In this document: in pieces, positions 5,585 to 8,186 of the stretch
How positions within the stretch are numbered: position 1 is the first letter of the stretch
Layout: each line of letters starts with the position of its first letter
Source of the DNA: CAZXGD01 sp046350455
Lineage (GTDB): Bacteria; Planctomycetota; Phycisphaerae; Phycisphaerales; SM1A02
Assembly: GCA_046350455.1 (NCBI GenBank)
Contig: JAXMAM010000051.1
Span: forward strand, 1-8,186
DNA length: 8,186 nucleotides
Direction: 5' to 3'
Notes under the pieces: generated by a model
Seen by the model: the letters and a program-made list of their open reading frames with translations, nothing else
Database searches by the model: none
Told to the model about the DNA's origin: nothing
Program-made: the position numbers and the translations under genes

Positions 5585-6910
5585 ATGAAAGCGCTGATCG
5601 TCACAGGCATTACAGGTCTTTTCGTGGTTGGGCTGGTCGCCCTGTTCGCCGGCGACACCATCGCAGGATGGTTCAGCACCAGCGGCTCAGAAGGCACCTC
5701 TGTCCGCATGGACGCTGTGAAGAAGGCAGTGCTCACCGAGATCGTGAGCGCGCCGGGCACCGTGGAGCCCAAGCACAAGGTGGACGTCAGCGCAGAAGTG
5801 AGCGCCCGCATCGTGGAGCTGCCCAAGCGCGAAGGCGACCGCGTGCGCACTGGCGAAGTGATCATGCGCCTGGACGACCGCGACCTGAAGGCCGCCCTGC
5901 AGAGCGCTGAAGCCCGCCGCGACGGCGAGCGCTACCGCCTGGAGGCCGAGCGCTCCCGCATCGTCGGCACGCAGAACACGCTGGAGAACGCCCGCGCCAC
6001 AGCCCAGCGCCAGGAGGCGCTGTACCGCACCGGAGACATCAGCCGCCAGGCCTATGACGATGCTGTCACCCGTGTGCGCGACATGGAGAGCCAGTACCAG
6101 GCGCAGAAGAACACCATCGTGCAGCTGGAGAAGAGCCTGGCCGCTGCAGAGGCTGCCATTGATCAGCAGCGCGAGGCCCTGCGCCGCACGCTGGTGGTGG
6201 CAGCCATTGACGGCATCATCACCCAGCTGAACGCCGAGGTGGGCGAGCTGGTGGTGGTGGGCACCATGAACAATCCCGGCACCAAGATCATGACCTTGGC
6301 AGACCTCGCGCAGATGAAGCTGACCGCCAAGGTCAGCGAGGCGGACATTCCGCGCGTGGCGGTGGGCCAGGCTGCAGAGGTCCGCATCAACGGCTACAAG
6401 AACCGCGTCTTCAAAGGCATTGTGGAAGAAGTGGCGCTGCAGAGCACGCTGGAAAAGGACGGCACTGGCTACTTCAAGACTGCCGTGGCCCTTGAGCTGG
6501 ATGGCGAGCAGGTCTTCAGCGGCCTGGGCGGCAACGTGGACATCTCCATCGCTTCGCACGAGGGACTGGTGCTCCCCAGCCAGGCCGTGGTGGAGCGCAA
6601 GATTGAAGACCTGCCCTCTTCTGTGCGCGAGAGCCCCCTCATCCAGGCTGGTCGCAAGACCACACCTGTGGTGTTCCGCGTGGTGGACAACCGCGCCATC
6701 ATCACCCCGGTGCGCACGGGTCCCAGCAACCTCACCGACACCATGGTGCTGGAAGGCATCACCGAAGGCGATGTGGTCATCACCGGCCCCTACAAGGCCA
6801 TGGAGCGCATCAAGGACAAGGACCGTGTGACCAAGGACGAGTCAGGCGGCGGCGGCGAGCGTGGCGCCGAGTCTGGCGGCGGCGGCGGCCCCAGGATGCG
6901 CATGCGCTGA
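5585..6910 (+). CDS. Periplasmic adaptor (membrane fusion protein) of a MacAB/YknXYZ-type ABC exporter
   Basis: An HlyD/MacA-family protein of 441 aa that would bridge the inner-membrane ABC transporter to the periplasm or an outer-membrane channel. Residues 3-22 form one N-terminal membrane anchor. The lipoyl-like domain is split around a helical hairpin: first half about 55-97 (APGTVEPKHKVDVSAEVSARI then GDRVRTGEVIMRLD), coiled coil about 98-200 rich in Ala, Arg, Gln and Glu, second half about 203-240 (GIITQLNAEVGELVV). A beta-barrel domain (about 243-325) and a membrane-proximal domain (about 326-412) follow. The tail 417-441 is a Gly-rich, probably disordered stretch ending in MRMR. The ATG at 5585 is followed at once by the anchor; no Shine-Dalgarno is evident. 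The ATPase gene follows after 34 bp and then the permease, so this is the first gene of the operon. Substrate is unknown. No TolC-like gene is visible in the window. Confidence 0.88.
   Translation: MKALIVTGITGLFVVGLVALFAGDTIAGWFSTSGSEGTSVRMDAVKKAVLTEIVSAPGTVEPKHKVDVSAEVSARIVELPKREGDRVRTGEVIMRLDDRDLKAALQSAEARRDGERYRLEAERSRIVGTQNTLENARATAQRQEALYRTGDISRQAYDDAVTRVRDMESQYQAQKNTIVQLEKSLAAAEAAIDQQREALRRTLVVAAIDGIITQLNAEVGELVVVGTMNNPGTKIMTLADLAQMKLTAKVSEADIPRVAVGQAAEVRINGYKNRVFKGIVEEVALQSTLEKDGTGYFKTAVALELDGEQVFSGLGGNVDISIASHEGLVLPSQAVVERKIEDLPSSVRESPLIQAGRKTTPVVFRVVDNRAIITPVRTGPSNLTDTMVLEGITEGDVVITGPYKAMERIKDKDRVTKDESGGGGERGAESGGGGGPRMRMR
6839..6888 (+). repeat. GGC-rich direct repeat encoding the Gly-rich tail
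   Basis: GAGTCNGGCGGCGGCGGCG occurs at 6839-6857 and again at 6869-6887, 30 bp apart, encoding ESGGGG twice (residues 419-424 and 429-434) near the adaptor's C-terminus. The GGC runs are prone to slippage, so tail length may vary between strains. This is an in-frame low-complexity repeat, not a mobile element. Confidence 0.6.
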
Positions 6911-6944
6911 TCGCAGGCTGTCGGTCTAGAGACTGTCGTTTCCC

Positions 6945-7697
6945 ATGGCAGAGCCCCTTATCCAGCTCAGAGGCGTCAAGAAGATCTACCGCGTTGGCGT
7001 GGAGACCATCCATGCGCTGCGCGGGGTGGATCTGGACATCATGCCCAATGAGATGGTGGCCATCATGGGCTCCAGCGGCAGTGGCAAGAGCACGTTGATG
7101 AACACGCTGGGCTGCCTGGATCGGCCAACCGCAGGCGAATACCGCCTGGGCGGCCGCCTGGTGAGCGCCATGAACGCCGATGAACTGGCCCGCATCCGCA
7201 ACGAGGAGCTGGGCTTTGTCTTCCAGAGCTTTGAGCTGCTGCCGCGCCAGTCCGCGCTGGAGAATGTGGAGCTTCCGCTCATGTACGCCAGCAACGCTGG
7301 TGGCTCCAAGGAGCGCCGCCGCCGCGCGCTGGAGGCGCTCACCCGCGTGGGCCTGGCAGGCCGCGTGGACCACCGGCCCAACCAGCTCAGTGGCGGCCAG
7401 AAGCAGCGCGTGGCCATTGCGCGCGCGCTTCTCAACCGTCCGCGCATCCTCATGGCGGACGAGCCCACCGGCAATCTGGATAGCGCCACCACGGTGGAGA
7501 TCCTGGCGCTGTTCCGCCAGCTGCACGAGACTGGTCAGACCATCCTGATCGTCACGCACGAAGATGACGTGGCCGCGCACTGCCAGCGCGTGGTGCGCCT
7601 GCGCGACGGCAACATCCTGAGCGACCTGCCTGCGGTGGACGACCCATCGGTGGGCCCGCTGGCCCGCAAGATGCAGAACCCGGGGGTGGCGGCATGA
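6945..7697 (+). CDS. ABC transporter ATP-binding protein, MacB/LolD type
   Basis: A cytoplasmic ATPase of 250 aa that would power the neighbouring permease. It has the full nucleotide-binding set: Walker A GSSGSGKST (42-50), Q-loop Q94 in FVFQSFELLP, signature LSGGQKQR (148-155), Walker B ILMADE (168-173) followed by the PTGNLD D-loop typical of the MacB/LolD/FtsE branch, and H-loop H205 (VTHE). The ATPase is separate from the permease, as in YknY or LolD, whereas E. coli MacB fuses the two. The last 25 residues extend past the usual core. It lies 34 bp after the adaptor gene with no visible Shine-Dalgarno, and its stop overlaps the permease start (ATGA). Branch and role are clear; the transported substrate is not. 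Confidence 0.93.
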   Translation: MAEPLIQLRGVKKIYRVGVETIHALRGVDLDIMPNEMVAIMGSSGSGKSTLMNTLGCLDRPTAGEYRLGGRLVSAMNADELARIRNEELGFVFQSFELLPRQSALENVELPLMYASNAGGSKERRRRALEALTRVGLAGRVDHRPNQLSGGQKQRVAIARALLNRPRILMADEPTGNLDSATTVEILALFRQLHETGQTILIVTHEDDVAAHCQRVVRLRDGNILSDLPAVDDPSVGPLARKMQNPGVAA

Positions 7698-8186
7698 AGT
7701 TCTCCCCGTTCTTCATCATGAAGGCCGTGGGCATGGCCCTCAGCCAGATCTGGGCCAACAAGACCCGCAGCTTCCTGACCGCGCTGGGCATCATCGTGGG
7801 CGTGGCCAGCGTCACGGCGGTGATCGCCGCGCTGACCGGCCTGCAGAACAAGGTGCTCACCGAGTTCGAGACCGTGGGCGCCGCGCGCCTGTTCATCTTC
7901 CCCAACCGGCCAGACAACGCGCCACGCCAGAAGTTCCCGTGGGAGAAGTGCCGCCTGAAGGTGGCCGAAGCACGCGCCATCAAGGATCAGTGCCCCAGCG
8001 TGAAGGGCATCACGCCCATCACGGAGGTGGGCATGAGCGTGGAGAGCGACTACGCCGCCATCGAGGGCATCAGCGTCAGTGGAATCTGGCCAGCGTGGCA
8101 CGATGCGGTGGGCCGCAAGGTGATCCGCGGCCGCCCCTTCAGCGAGATTGACGTGGACACCGCCCGCCAGGTGGTGCTGGTGAACG
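7694..8186 (+). CDS. MacB-like ABC transporter permease, 5' part (runs off the window)
   Basis: The first 164 codons of a FtsX/MacB-type permease; the frame is open to the right edge, so the gene is partial. The ATG overlaps the ATPase stop by four bases (ATGA), a sign of translational coupling. Residues 20-24 (WANKT) and the first membrane helix at about 27-50 (LTALGIIVGVASVTAVIAAL) match the start of MacB permeases. The extracytoplasmic MacB_PCD-like domain begins after it: VGAARLFIFPN (61-71), a KxxEARAIKDQCPSVKGITP stretch (89-108), and RGRPFSEID (145-153) followed by ARQVVLVN. Two Cys (C86, C100) lie in this domain. The remaining helices expected in the family (three near the C-terminus) would lie beyond the window. 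Its job is to form the membrane part of the exporter with the two preceding gene products. Confidence 0.9.
   Translation, partial: MKFSPFFIMKAVGMALSQIWANKTRSFLTALGIIVGVASVTAVIAALTGLQNKVLTEFETVGAARLFIFPNRPDNAPRQKFPWEKCRLKVAEARAIKDQCPSVKGITPITEVGMSVESDYAAIEGISVSGIWPAWHDAVGRKVIRGRPFSEIDVDTARQVVLVN

Noticed and set aside
6918..6938. CTGTCG direct repeat (6918-6923 and 6933-6938) around GTCTAGAGAC in the gap before the ATPase gene
   Set aside because: The units are short and there is no further copy nearby. The 34-bp gap is too small to argue for an independent promoter or operator from sequence alone.

Overview
The window is about 8.2 kb of high-GC, gene-dense bacterial DNA with seven protein-coding genes. 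Six are complete and the seventh runs off the right edge. I see no rRNA, tRNA, CRISPR array, insertion sequence or phage gene, and no stretch over 300 bases without a gene. The gene set suggests a planctomycete, perhaps the class Phycisphaerae. The clues are the style of heme A synthase (DWPxSxG, NMxxYP and GGIFYEHAHRLFG signatures), a secreted DUF1573 protein fused to a squalene-cyclase-like toroid, and an unusual ClpS. This placement is inferred from protein style, not from a marker gene.

Left part (1-4003): a heme A synthase gene (COX15/CtaA family, + strand, 97-1560) converges on a large exported protein gene (- strand, 1535-4003). Their 3' ends overlap by 26 bp. A strong inverted repeat at 1498-1522 lies where terminators for both transcripts could be. 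The heme A synthase carries an unexplained hydrophobic N-terminal extension of about 165 residues. The exported protein joins an N-terminal DUF1573 domain to a C-terminal alpha/alpha-toroid of the prenyltransferase/squalene-oxidase repeat type.

Middle (4004-5481): a 91-bp divergent intergenic region separates the exported protein from a zinc-independent medium-chain oxidoreductase (4095-5129). A small ClpS-family N-degron adaptor (5179-5481) follows, and its usual conserved His is replaced by Glu. A terminator-like hairpin sits just after clpS.

Right part (5482-8186): a tripartite MacAB/YknXYZ-type export operon. It has a membrane-fusion adaptor (5585-6910), a stand-alone ABC ATPase (6945-7697) and a MacB-like permease that overlaps the ATPase by ATGA (7694 to the window end). 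A candidate -10 box and a 7-bp inverted repeat lie directly before the adaptor start codon. The adaptor, ATPase and permease would form one pump exporting an unknown substrate across the cell envelope.

Nothing here looks like a defence system or mobile element. The most distinctive items are the DUF1573-toroid fusion, the extended heme A synthase and the altered ClpS binding pocket.
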